NCBI GenBank assembly: GCA_905198835.1
Contig: CAJKDY010000002.1
Coordinates: forward strand, 124,001 to 188,000
DNA: 64,000 nt
Direction of reading: 5' to 3'
From: an uncultured Eubacteriales bacterium
GTDB lineage: Bacteria > Bacillota > Clostridia > Oscillospirales > Oscillospiraceae
Shown piece by piece: positions 49,366 to 56,815 of the stretch; within the stretch, counting starts at the first letter, position 1; every line of letters starts with the position of its first letter. The translations under genes and the position numbers were made by a program. Under the pieces are notes generated by a model that was not told the origin of the DNA, ran no database searches, and saw only the letters and a list, made by a program, of their open reading frames with translations.

Positions 49366-50787
49366 TTACTCCTTTCCAGTCCAGCAGTAGGTACAGATCT
49401 TGTCCTTGTCGATGCCGATGGCCTTTAAAAGGCCGTCCAGGGACTGGTAGCCCAGCGAGTCAAAGCCCAGGGCCTGACAGATGCTCTTGAGCATACACTG
49501 TCCACGCTCAGTGGAGGCGTCAGCGTATTCATCCAGGTGCTTTTGACCCTCGTCCCCCTCCAGTTTTTGGATGGTAGAGCGGGTCAAAAGCTCCATGTCT
49601 GAGTTGCTGCGGGAAAAGTTCAGATACTTACAGCCATACATGATGGGCGGACAGGCGGAGCGCATATGGACCTCCTTGGCCCCCGCGCCGTAGAGAAACT
49701 CCACCGTTTCCCGCAGCTGGGTGCCCCGGACAATGGAGTCGTCCACAAACAAGAGCCGCTTGCCCTCAATAAGCTCCGGGACAGGGATCTGTTTCATCTT
49801 GGCCACCTGGTTGCGGATGTCCTGATTGGCGGGCATGAAGGACCGGGGCCAGGTGGGGGTGTACTTTACAAAGGGCCGGGCAAAGGTCTGGTGGCTGCGG
49901 TTGGCATAGCCGATGGCGTGGGGCACGCCGGAGTCGGGCACGCCGGCCACATAGTCCACCTCGGGCAGCGTGCCCTGGTCCATCTCGCTCTGGGCCATGA
50001 CCTCGCCGTTATGGCACCGCATGACCTCTACGTTGACTCCCTCGTAGCGGGAGTTGGGATAGCCGTAATAGGTCCATAAAAAGGCGCAGATCTTCATGCT
50101 CTCCCCGGCGGGAGACAGAGTCTCATATCCATCGGCGGTGACCTGAACGATCTCCTGGGGACCCAACTCATAGGCGTCCTCGTAGCCCAGCTTTTGGTAG
50201 GCAAAGGACTCGAAGGATACGCAGCAGCCGTCCTTACTCTTGCCGATGAGCACCGGCAGACGGCCCAGCTTGTCCCTCGCGGCGATGATGCTGTCTCCGC
50301 TCAGGATCAAAATGGTAATGGAGCCTTCAATGACGTCCTGGGCGTAACGGATGCCGCTGATGAGGTCGCTTTTTTGGTTGATCAGGGCGGCCACCAACTC
50401 CGATTCGTTCACCTTTCCCGAGCCCATGGCCTGGAACTGATGGCCGGGGTGGTCAAAGTGCTGGGACACCAGAGCCTCGGCGTTGGTGATGCGGCCTACG
50501 GTGCTGATGGCGTAGATGCCCAGGTGGGAGCGGATGAGCAGGGGCTGGGGATCGGTATCGCTAATACAGCCGATACCGGCGTTGCCCTCCAGTTCATGGA
50601 GGTCCTTTTCAAACTTGGTACGAAAGGGGGTGTTTTCAATGTTGTGGATCTGGCGGTGAAAGCCGCCCCGGGGGCCGTAAAAAGCCATGCCGCCGCGGCG
50701 AGTGCCCAGATGGGAGTGGTAATCGGTGCCAAAAAAGACGTCCAGCACCACATCGCGCTTGGCGACCGCGCCAAAGAAACCGCCCAT
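49366..50787 (-). CDS. purF: Amidophosphoribosyltransferase-like protein lacking the N-terminal cysteine
   Basis: A 473-residue PurF homologue. The C-terminal phosphoribosyltransferase domain has an intact PRPP loop (LFVDDSIVRGTQ) and VDYVAGVPDSGVPHAIGYA. The N-terminal half has the Ntn glutaminase layout but begins MGGFFGAVAK, so the Cys nucleophile normally at mature position 1 is missing; the expected HVRYAT and HNG segments are also altered (GIGCISDT, STVGRI). The protein may use free ammonia or serve as a non-canonical subunit. It ends in CTYCW. The ATG lies 2 nt after purC, with a GGGG-rich site. It is placed between purC and purM as a normal purF would be. Confidence 0.85.
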   Translation of the reverse strand: MGGFFGAVAKRDVVLDVFFGTDYHSHLGTRRGGMAFYGPRGGFHRQIHNIENTPFRTKFEKDLHELEGNAGIGCISDTDPQPLLIRSHLGIYAISTVGRITNAEALVSQHFDHPGHQFQAMGSGKVNESELVAALINQKSDLISGIRYAQDVIEGSITILILSGDSIIAARDKLGRLPVLIGKSKDGCCVSFESFAYQKLGYEDAYELGPQEIVQVTADGYETLSPAGESMKICAFLWTYYGYPNSRYEGVNVEVMRCHNGEVMAQSEMDQGTLPEVDYVAGVPDSGVPHAIGYANRSHQTFARPFVKYTPTWPRSFMPANQDIRNQVAKMKQIPVPELIEGKRLLFVDDSIVRGTQLRETVEFLYGAGAKEVHMRSACPPIMYGCKYLNFSRSNSDMELLTRSTIQKLEGDEGQKHLDEYADASTERGQCMLKSICQALGFDSLGYQSLDGLLKAIGIDKDKICTYCWTGKE

Positions 50788-50789
50788 GC

Positions 50790-51503
50790 TTATTTGTCCC
50801 CCATGAGACGGCGCATAACTTCTTCGTAGGCCTCCTCCGCGCCGCCCATGTCACGGCGGAAACGGTCCTTGTCCAGCTTGTCGTGGGTTTTCTCGTCCCA
50901 GAGCCGGCAGGTATCGGGGGAGATCTCGTCGGCCAGGACGATAGTGCCGTCGGCGGTCTTGCCGAATTCCAGCTTGAAGTCCACCAGGTCGATACCGATC
51001 TCTTTCATAAAGCCCTTCAAAAGCTCGTTGACCTTCAAAGCGTAGGTGCGGATCAGGTCGATCTCCTCCCGGGTGGCAAGGCCCAGGGCCAGGGCGTGGG
51101 AATCATTGAGAAGGGGATCGCCCAGGTCGTCGTTCTTATAGGAGAGCTCAAAGGTAGGCTCGGCAAAGGGAATACCCTCCTCTACGCCGTAGCGCTTGGC
51201 AAAGGAACCGGCGGAGATATTGCGGACGATGACCTCCAGCGGCACGATAGAGACTTTCTTCACGGCGGTTTCCCGGTCGGACAGCTGCTCCACAAAGTGG
51301 GTGGGGACCCCTGCCTTCTCCAGACGCTGCATCAGGTTGTTGGTCATCTTGTTATTGATGGCCCCCTTGCCCACGATGGTGCCCTTTTTCTCGCCGTTGA
51401 AGGCGGTGGCGTCATCCTTGTAGCTGACGATGACGAGATTGGGGTCGTCGGTGGCGAAGACCTTCTTGGCTTTTCCCTCGTAGAGCTGTTCCATCTTTTT
51501 CAT
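50790..51503 (-). CDS. purC: SAICAR synthetase
   Basis: A 237-residue enzyme joining CAIR and aspartate. KKMEQLYEGKAKKVFAT, DDATAFNGEKKG, VVRNISAGSFAKRYG and LVDFKLEFGK are present, and DEISPDTCRLWD binds the nucleotide. Overlaps purE by 4 bases. Confidence 0.96.
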   Translation of the reverse strand: MKKMEQLYEGKAKKVFATDDPNLVIVSYKDDATAFNGEKKGTIVGKGAINNKMTNNLMQRLEKAGVPTHFVEQLSDRETAVKKVSIVPLEVIVRNISAGSFAKRYGVEEGIPFAEPTFELSYKNDDLGDPLLNDSHALALGLATREEIDLIRTYALKVNELLKGFMKEIGIDLVDFKLEFGKTADGTIVLADEISPDTCRLWDEKTHDKLDKDRFRRDMGGAEEAYEEVMRRLMGDK

Positions 51504-51997
51504 TTTCCCTGCTCCTCCTGTAATTTTTTGTCCTTTTCCATCACAGCCTGTTCCATATCGGCCTTGTGCGCTTTCAGCTTTTCCGTCAGGGTGGGGTCCT
51601 GCAGGCTCAGCATCTGGGCCGCCAGAATGGCGGCGTTTCCTCCGCCGTCCACCGCCACGCAGGCCACGGGGATGCCCGAGGGCATCTGTACCATGGACAG
51701 CAGGGAGTCAAGCCCACCCATCATGGAGGTTTTCATGGGCACGCCGATAACGGGCAAAGTGGTGTAGGCGGCCAGAACGCCCGCCAAATGAGCGGCCTTT
51801 CCAGCGGCGGCGATGATGACGCCAAAACCGTTATCCTGAGCGGCAGAGGCAAAAGCCTCGGCCTGGGCAGGGGTGCGGTGGGCGGAGATGACGCGGGCCT
51901 CGTAGGGGATGTCAAAACGCTTCAGGGTTCGAAAACAGGGTTCCATCGCGGGGAGATCGGAGTCCGATCCCAAGATCACAGCGACTTTCAGAGCCAT
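51500..51997 (-). CDS. purE: N5-carboxyaminoimidazole ribonucleotide mutase
   Basis: A 165-residue PurE. VAVILGSDSDLPAMEP, SAHRTPAQAEAFA with the catalytic His, and IIAAAGKAAHLAGVLAA are typical; GVPMKTSMMGGLDSLLS completes the site. First gene of the pur operon, behind a clear promoter and GGGAGGTG site. No PurK is seen, so it may be the class that uses CO2 directly or PurK lies elsewhere. Confidence 0.95.
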   Translation of the reverse strand: MALKVAVILGSDSDLPAMEPCFRTLKRFDIPYEARVISAHRTPAQAEAFASAAQDNGFGVIIAAAGKAAHLAGVLAAYTTLPVIGVPMKTSMMGGLDSLLSMVQMPSGIPVACVAVDGGGNAAILAAQMLSLQDPTLTEKLKAHKADMEQAVMEKDKKLQEEQGK

Positions 51998-52038
51998 AGG
52001 GCACCTCCCGGTAGCTTACAAAATAAAAAACCATTCTT

Positions 52039-52067
52039 ATCATAGCGAATTATCAGGAAATTTTCAA
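52039..52067 (-). promoter_or_regulatory. Promoter of the pur operon
   Basis: Minus strand TTGAAA (52067-52062), 17-nt spacer, TATGAT (52044-52039). No PurR box pair or purine riboswitch is recognisable in the short leader. Confidence 0.82.
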
Positions 52068-52202
52068 GATGTTGGGGGCATTTTTGTTGGTTTACACAAG
52101 GGATAGTACGCCTGGAAGGGGTTCCCTGTTGGATTTTTCACCTTTGAGAGCCGTGGCAGAACGGTACGGGGGGCATAGGATAACACCAGGGGAGTGAATA
52201 CC

Positions 52203-52457
52203 ATGGTCTACTATCTCATTATCTGCCGGTCCCTCACCTATGCCCAGCGCACCGCCTCGGTACTGGAACGGGTGGGGATCACCGCTCATATCTTACGCGC
52301 GCCCCGGGCGATCGCCGGAGAGGGATGCAGCCACGGGGTCAAGATCGCCCAGCGGAGACTAGCCGATGCGCTGACGGTGCTGGACCGCGCCGGACTGGCT
52401 CCCAAGCGGGTGTTTCTATTGGAGAGCGATGGGGGCTATCAGGAGGTGCCGCTGTGA
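52203..52457 (+). CDS. DUF3343 protein (putative sulfur/selenium carrier)
   Basis: An 84-residue protein of the DUF3343 family, proposed to carry activated sulfur or selenium. The fold starts YYLIICRSLTYAQRTASVLE and has the conserved Cys in GEGCSHGVKI. ATG at 52203 has GGGGAG 7 nt upstream. The stop codon overlaps the start of the class V aminotransferase gene, so the two are made together; such pairing with a cysteine desulfurase is the basis for the proposed role. Confidence 0.85.
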   Translation: MVYYLIICRSLTYAQRTASVLERVGITAHILRAPRAIAGEGCSHGVKIAQRRLADALTVLDRAGLAPKRVFLLESDGGYQEVPL

Positions 52458-53584
52458 TCTATTTTGACAGTGCGGCCACCACGCTGCAAAAGCCCACCGC
52501 CGTAGCCCAGGCCAGTGCCCGGGCCATTCGTACCTGCGCCAGCCCCGGCCGGGGCGGGCATAAGCCCGCCATGCTGGCCGCCGACACGGCCTACCGCTGC
52601 CGGGAGCTGGCCGGGACGCTCTTTGGCGTGGCCGAGCCCGAGCGCGTGGTCTTTACCATGAACGCCACCCACGGTCTGAATATCGCCATCCAAAGCCTTG
52701 TTAAGCCCGGCGGCGTGGTGGTCACCTCCGGCTGGGAGCATAACGCTGTCACCCGGCCTCTCCACGCCCTGGGCGCGGAGGTACGGACTGCGGCCGGGCC
52801 GATGTTTGATCACTCCGCCGCGCTGGCCGCCTTTGACAGACAGCTCACCGAGGACGTGAAGTGCGCGGTGTGCACCCAGTGCTCCAACGTCTTTGGCATG
52901 ATCCTGCCCATCGCGGACATCGCCAAGCTCTGCCGGGTGCGCGGGATCCCCCTCATTGTGGACGCGTCCCAGAGCGCGGGCTGTCTGCCCATCGACCTGG
53001 ACGGCTGGGGTGCGGCCTATGTGGCCATGCCGGGGCACAAGGGCCTTTATGGTCCTCAGGGAACGGGACTGCTACTATGCGGAAAGGATTCTGCGCCTGT
53101 GCCCATCCTGCAAGGCGGCACGGGCAGCGCCTCCCTGCAGCAGGATATGCCCGACTTTTTACCCGACGCGCTGGAGGCGGGCACCCACAACATCACCGGG
53201 ATCGCGGGGCTTCTGGAGGGACTTCGGTATGTTGCCCGAAAGGGACCGGGGACCATTCTGGCCCATGAGCGCAAGCTGTTGGCCCTGGCCCACAGCGGGC
53301 TGTGTCAGATCCCGGGCGTAGAGGCCTTTGCCGGGTTTGATCCGGAAAGCCAGGCCGGGGTCTTGTCCTTCCGGGTCTGGGGAGTGGATTGCGAGGAGAT
53401 CGGACAGTGGCTGGCAGACCGGGGCGTGGCCGTTCGCGCCGGGCTCCACTGCGCTCCTCAGGCCCACGCCACCGGCGGTACGCTGGATACGGGGACCGTT
53501 CGGGTCAGCTTCTCGGCCTACAATACCTTGAACGAGGTGGAGCGGTTCCTGGACCTGGCGGAAGGGATGCCGCGGCACGGATAG
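52454..53584 (+). CDS. Cysteine desulfurase-like class V aminotransferase
   Basis: A 376-residue PLP enzyme. IYFDSAATTLQKP begins the fold, the PLP Lys is in AMPGHKGLYGPQGTG, and the catalytic-loop Cys is in RAGLHCAPQAH, matching desulfurases of the SufS/CsdA group. It would release sulfur (or selenium) from cysteine (selenocysteine) and hand it to the DUF3343 protein. GTG start at 52454 follows AGGAGG. Ends before a strong terminator. Not likely the main SufS, since no Fe-S scaffold genes are near. Confidence 0.87.
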   Translation: MIYFDSAATTLQKPTAVAQASARAIRTCASPGRGGHKPAMLAADTAYRCRELAGTLFGVAEPERVVFTMNATHGLNIAIQSLVKPGGVVVTSGWEHNAVTRPLHALGAEVRTAAGPMFDHSAALAAFDRQLTEDVKCAVCTQCSNVFGMILPIADIAKLCRVRGIPLIVDASQSAGCLPIDLDGWGAAYVAMPGHKGLYGPQGTGLLLCGKDSAPVPILQGGTGSASLQQDMPDFLPDALEAGTHNITGIAGLLEGLRYVARKGPGTILAHERKLLALAHSGLCQIPGVEAFAGFDPESQAGVLSFRVWGVDCEEIGQWLADRGVAVRAGLHCAPQAHATGGTLDTGTVRVSFSAYNTLNEVERFLDLAEGMPRHG

Positions 53585-53598
53585 GAAAATGCTTTCAG

Positions 53599-53628
53599 GG
53601 AGGCTCCCGCTGCGGAGCCTCCTTTTTT
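53599..53628 (+). terminator. Terminator after the desulfurase-like gene
   Basis: GGAGGCTCC (53599-53607) and GGAGCCTCC (53614-53622) around a 6-nt loop, followed by T6. Confidence 0.92.
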
Positions 53629-53644
53629 ACGGGCAAACTGGGGC

Positions 53645-53673
53645 TTGACTTTAGCGACAAAACGTACTAAAGT
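53645..53673 (+). promoter_or_regulatory. Promoter and inverted repeat in front of aroF
   Basis: TTGACT (53645-53650), 17-nt spacer, TAAAGT (53668-53673). ACTTTAG (53648-53654) and CTAAAGT (53667-53673) form an inverted repeat covering both boxes, and a further ACTAAAG is at 53678-53684, so repressor control is possible. Confidence 0.7.
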
Positions 53674-53696
53674 ATCCACTAAAGGATGTGAGAGAT

Positions 53697-54713
53697 ATGG
53701 TAGTGATTTTGAAACCAAATTATACGGAAGAAGAGCTGCATAAAGCCATTTCCGCCATGGAGGCGGGCGGCGTAAAGGTCATGGTCTCCAAGGGCAGCGA
53801 GGTCACCATTCTGGGCGCAGAGGGCAATGCCGCGGGCCTGGACGAGGAGATGCTGGGCCAGTTGCCTGGTGTGGACCGTGTCATGCGAGTCACCGAGCCC
53901 TTCAAGCTGGCCAACCGCAAGTACCATCCCGACGATTCCGTTATCGACATCGGAAAGGGCGTGGGGGTCGGCGGTCAGCGCCTGACCATAATTGCCGGGC
54001 CCTGCTCGGTGGAGAGCGAGGAGCAGGTGGTGGGCATTGCCCAAAGCGTTAAGAAAAGTGGCGCTTTGGCTCTGCGAGGCGGCGCCTATAAGCCCCGTAC
54101 CAGCCCCTATTCCTTCCAGGGCATGGGTGTGGAGGGCGTTCGGATCCTCATGGAGGCCCGGGAGAAGACGGGAATGCCCATCGTCACCGAGCTGATGAGC
54201 GCCGACCAGCTGCCCTTTTTTGAAGAGTGTGTGGACGTGATCCAAATCGGCGCCCGGAATATGCAGAATTTTGACCTTCTGAAAAAGGTCGGCCGGTGCA
54301 AAAAGCCAATTTTGCTCAAGCGGGGACTGTCCTCCACCATTGAGGAATGGCTGATGAGCGCGGAGTATATCATGGCAGAGGGAAACCTGAACGTCATCCT
54401 CTGTGAGCGGGGCATCCGCACCTTTGAGACCTACACCCGCAACACGCTGGACCTCTCGGCGGTGCTGGCGGTGAAGAAGCTGTCCCATCTGCCCGTCATC
54501 GTGGATCCCTCCCACGCCTGTGGCAAGGCGTGGATGGTGGAGCGCATGGCCATGGCCGCCGTGGCCGCCGGAGCCGACGGCCTCATCATTGAGGTCCACA
54601 ACGACCCCGAGCACGCTCTGTGCGACGGCGCCCAGTCCATCACGCCTAAGCAGTTTGACGAGCTGATGCCCAAGTTGGGCGCTATGGCCCAGTGCGTGGG
54701 CCGGACGGTGTGA
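53697..54713 (+). CDS. aroF: 3-deoxy-7-phosphoheptulonate synthase (DAHP synthase, AroF)
   Basis: A 338-residue type I-beta DAHP synthase, first enzyme of the shikimate pathway. An N-terminal ferredoxin-like regulatory domain (~1-70, VVILKPNYTEEELHKAI) precedes the barrel: IIAGPCSVESEEQ, RGGAYKPRTSPYSFQG, QIGARNMQNFDLL, LLKRGLSSTIEEW and VDPSHACGK. ATG at 53697 fits the AAGGA site better than GTG at 53688. TGATG overlap couples it to tyrA. Confidence 0.94.
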   Translation: MVVILKPNYTEEELHKAISAMEAGGVKVMVSKGSEVTILGAEGNAAGLDEEMLGQLPGVDRVMRVTEPFKLANRKYHPDDSVIDIGKGVGVGGQRLTIIAGPCSVESEEQVVGIAQSVKKSGALALRGGAYKPRTSPYSFQGMGVEGVRILMEAREKTGMPIVTELMSADQLPFFEECVDVIQIGARNMQNFDLLKKVGRCKKPILLKRGLSSTIEEWLMSAEYIMAEGNLNVILCERGIRTFETYTRNTLDLSAVLAVKKLSHLPVIVDPSHACGKAWMVERMAMAAVAAGADGLIIEVHNDPEHALCDGAQSITPKQFDELMPKLGAMAQCVGRTV

Positions 54714-55588
54714 TGGGAGAGAAGACCATCGCGGTGGTGGGGCTGGGCCTCATCGGCGGGTCCATCGCCATGGCCCTGCAGGGCTTTGAGGACTATACCG
54801 TCGTCGGCGCGGTCCGGTCCCAGAAGACCTACGACCTGGCCGTGGAGCGCCACGCGGCGGATCAGGTGACCATGGACGCCGCCGCCGCGGTCCGGCAGGC
54901 GGACGTGGTTTGGCTCTGTCTGCCGCCCCAGGCCATTTTGGATTTCCTGACCACCCACCGGGACGACTTTAAGCCCGGCAGCGTGGTCACGGACGTCTGC
55001 GGCATCAAGACCGCTATCGTGGAGGGGGCAAAGTGCCTGCCTGACACGGTGGACTTTATCGGTTGCCATCCCATGGCGGGCAAGGAGGTCTCCGGCGTGG
55101 CCAACGCCGACCGGGACCTCTTTCGTGGCGCGCATTTTATCCTGACGCCCAACGACGGCAACGACCCCCACCATGTGGCGCTTTTGGAGCGCATGGCCCG
55201 GTATATGGGCTTTCGGGACGTGGTCCGGGCCACGCCGGAGGAGCACGACGCCATCATCGCCTATACAAGCCAGGTCATGCACGTCATGGCCGTGGCCGTA
55301 TGCGACGATCCGGACCTCTTTGCCTGCAAGGGCTTTGAGGGCGGTTCTTTCCGGGACTGCACCCGGGTAGCGGCGCTGGACGTGCCGCTTTGGACAGAGC
55401 TTTTCTCTCTGAACGCCCCCGCCCTGGTCCGGGTCATCCAGACCTTGGAGAACAACCTGCGCAGCTACCGGGAGACCATCCAGTCCGGTGACCGGACCGC
55501 TTTGGCGGAAAAGCTGCGCTATTCCTCTGATCGCAAGCGCCAGATGAACTTTGAGGGCCCGCCCAGAGGAGACCAACGGGATAAATAA
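54713..55588 (+). CDS. tyrA: Prephenate/arogenate dehydrogenase
   Basis: A 291-residue NAD(P)-dependent TyrA. The Rossmann motif VVGLGLIGGSIA lies at 8-19; VVTDVCGIKT, GCHPMAGKEVSGV and AYTSQVMHVMA are family signatures. No C-terminal ACT domain is present. It makes 4-hydroxyphenylpyruvate or tyrosine. Start overlaps the aroF stop. Confidence 0.92.
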   Translation: MGEKTIAVVGLGLIGGSIAMALQGFEDYTVVGAVRSQKTYDLAVERHAADQVTMDAAAAVRQADVVWLCLPPQAILDFLTTHRDDFKPGSVVTDVCGIKTAIVEGAKCLPDTVDFIGCHPMAGKEVSGVANADRDLFRGAHFILTPNDGNDPHHVALLERMARYMGFRDVVRATPEEHDAIIAYTSQVMHVMAVAVCDDPDLFACKGFEGGSFRDCTRVAALDVPLWTELFSLNAPALVRVIQTLENNLRSYRETIQSGDRTALAEKLRYSSDRKRQMNFEGPPRGDQRDK

Positions 55589-55614
55589 GTGCCGGAATTC
55601 TAGCACATGCGGAG

Positions 55615-56790
55615 ATGATGGGATTGAACATCGACCACGCCAAGCGGCTGGACCACTATACCACCGGGGTCTTTGCCGCGGTGAATGAAGAGAAGGAAAA
55701 AATCGAGCGTGCCGGAGGCAAGGTGTATAACCTCTCCATCGGCACGCCGGATTTCGCGCCTCCGGAGCATGTGCGCCGGGCGCTGATGGATAGCGCCGCT
55801 CAGCCCGAGAGCTGGAAATACGCCCTGGTGGACAGCGACGAGCTGCTGAGCGCCGTAGTCGATTACTATCAAAGCCGTTTTGGTGTGACCATCACACCGG
55901 ACATGATCGTCTCCGTCCACGGCACACAGGAGGGCATGGGCCATCTGGGGCTGGCGCTCTGCGACGAGGGCGATGTGGTGCTGCTGCCAGACCCAGGTTA
56001 TCCCATCTTTGAGGTAGGGGCGTATTTTGGCCAGGCAGAGGTCTGCTACTACCCCTTGGTCAAGGAGCATGATTTCCTGCCCCGGTTGGACCTGTTGGAT
56101 GAGGAGGTCTTAAAGCGGGTCAAGTACATGGTCTTGTCCTATCCGTCTAATCCTGTGGGAGCGGCGGCAGGGAAGGAGACCTATCTGGAGATCATGGACT
56201 ACGCCAGAAAATACGGCTTCCTTATCATCAACGACAATGCCTATTCCGACATTATCTTCGACGGTCGCCAGGGCTTTTCCTTCCTTGGCCTGCCTGGAGC
56301 GGGGGAGATGGGGGCGGAGTTCTTCTCCCTCTCCAAATCCTTCAACGTCACCGGCGCGCGCATCTCCTTCCTCATTGGAAACCCCCAGATCATCGACGCG
56401 GTCAAGCTGCTGCGCTCTCAGTTTGATTTTGGCATGTTCCTCCCGGTCCAGGCCGCGGCGGTGGCGGCGCTGCGGGGTCCGCTGGACGGCGTGAAGGACC
56501 AGTGCGCCGAATACCAGCGCCGCCGGGACGCCTTCTGCGGCGGACTCCGGAAGGCGGGCTGGAACGTGCCTGACAGCCAGGGGACCATGTTTGTCTGGGC
56601 GCCTGTCCCCCAGGGACACGGCACCTCCCAGACGTTTTGTCAGGAGTTGCTGCAAAAAACCGGCGTACTGGGCACGCCGGGCTCGGCCTTTGGCCCCTCT
56701 GGCGAGGGCTATATCCGCTTCGCCCTGGTCCGCCCGGCGGGGGAGTTGGCGCAGATCGCCGCTATGATCGGAGAAAAACTGGGCCTGTAA
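55615..56790 (+). CDS. Class I/II aminotransferase, probably aromatic amino acid
   Basis: A 391-residue PLP aminotransferase. YNLSIGTPDFAPPEHVRRAL, HGTQEGMGHLGLALC, LPDPGYPIFE and SLSKSFNVTGARISF (PLP Lys) define the fold. It resembles DapL-type enzymes, yet dapL is already present elsewhere in the window. Position after aroF and tyrA makes transamination of prephenate or 4-hydroxyphenylpyruvate the best guess. The start is uncertain: ATG 55615 or 55618 are too close to GGAG (55611-55614), and TTG 55624 has the best spacing. Confidence 0.82.
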   Translation: MMGLNIDHAKRLDHYTTGVFAAVNEEKEKIERAGGKVYNLSIGTPDFAPPEHVRRALMDSAAQPESWKYALVDSDELLSAVVDYYQSRFGVTITPDMIVSVHGTQEGMGHLGLALCDEGDVVLLPDPGYPIFEVGAYFGQAEVCYYPLVKEHDFLPRLDLLDEEVLKRVKYMVLSYPSNPVGAAAGKETYLEIMDYARKYGFLIINDNAYSDIIFDGRQGFSFLGLPGAGEMGAEFFSLSKSFNVTGARISFLIGNPQIIDAVKLLRSQFDFGMFLPVQAAAVAALRGPLDGVKDQCAEYQRRRDAFCGGLRKAGWNVPDSQGTMFVWAPVPQGHGTSQTFCQELLQKTGVLGTPGSAFGPSGEGYIRFALVRPAGELAQIAAMIGEKLGL

Positions 56791-56815
56791 GCCGGGCCGG
56801 GGGAGGGAAACGAGC

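Noticed and set aside
51998..52200. Purine riboswitch or PurBox in front of purE
   Set aside because: The leader between promoter and start is about 35 nt, too short for a purine aptamer, and no conserved purine-riboswitch core or PurBox pair is visible.
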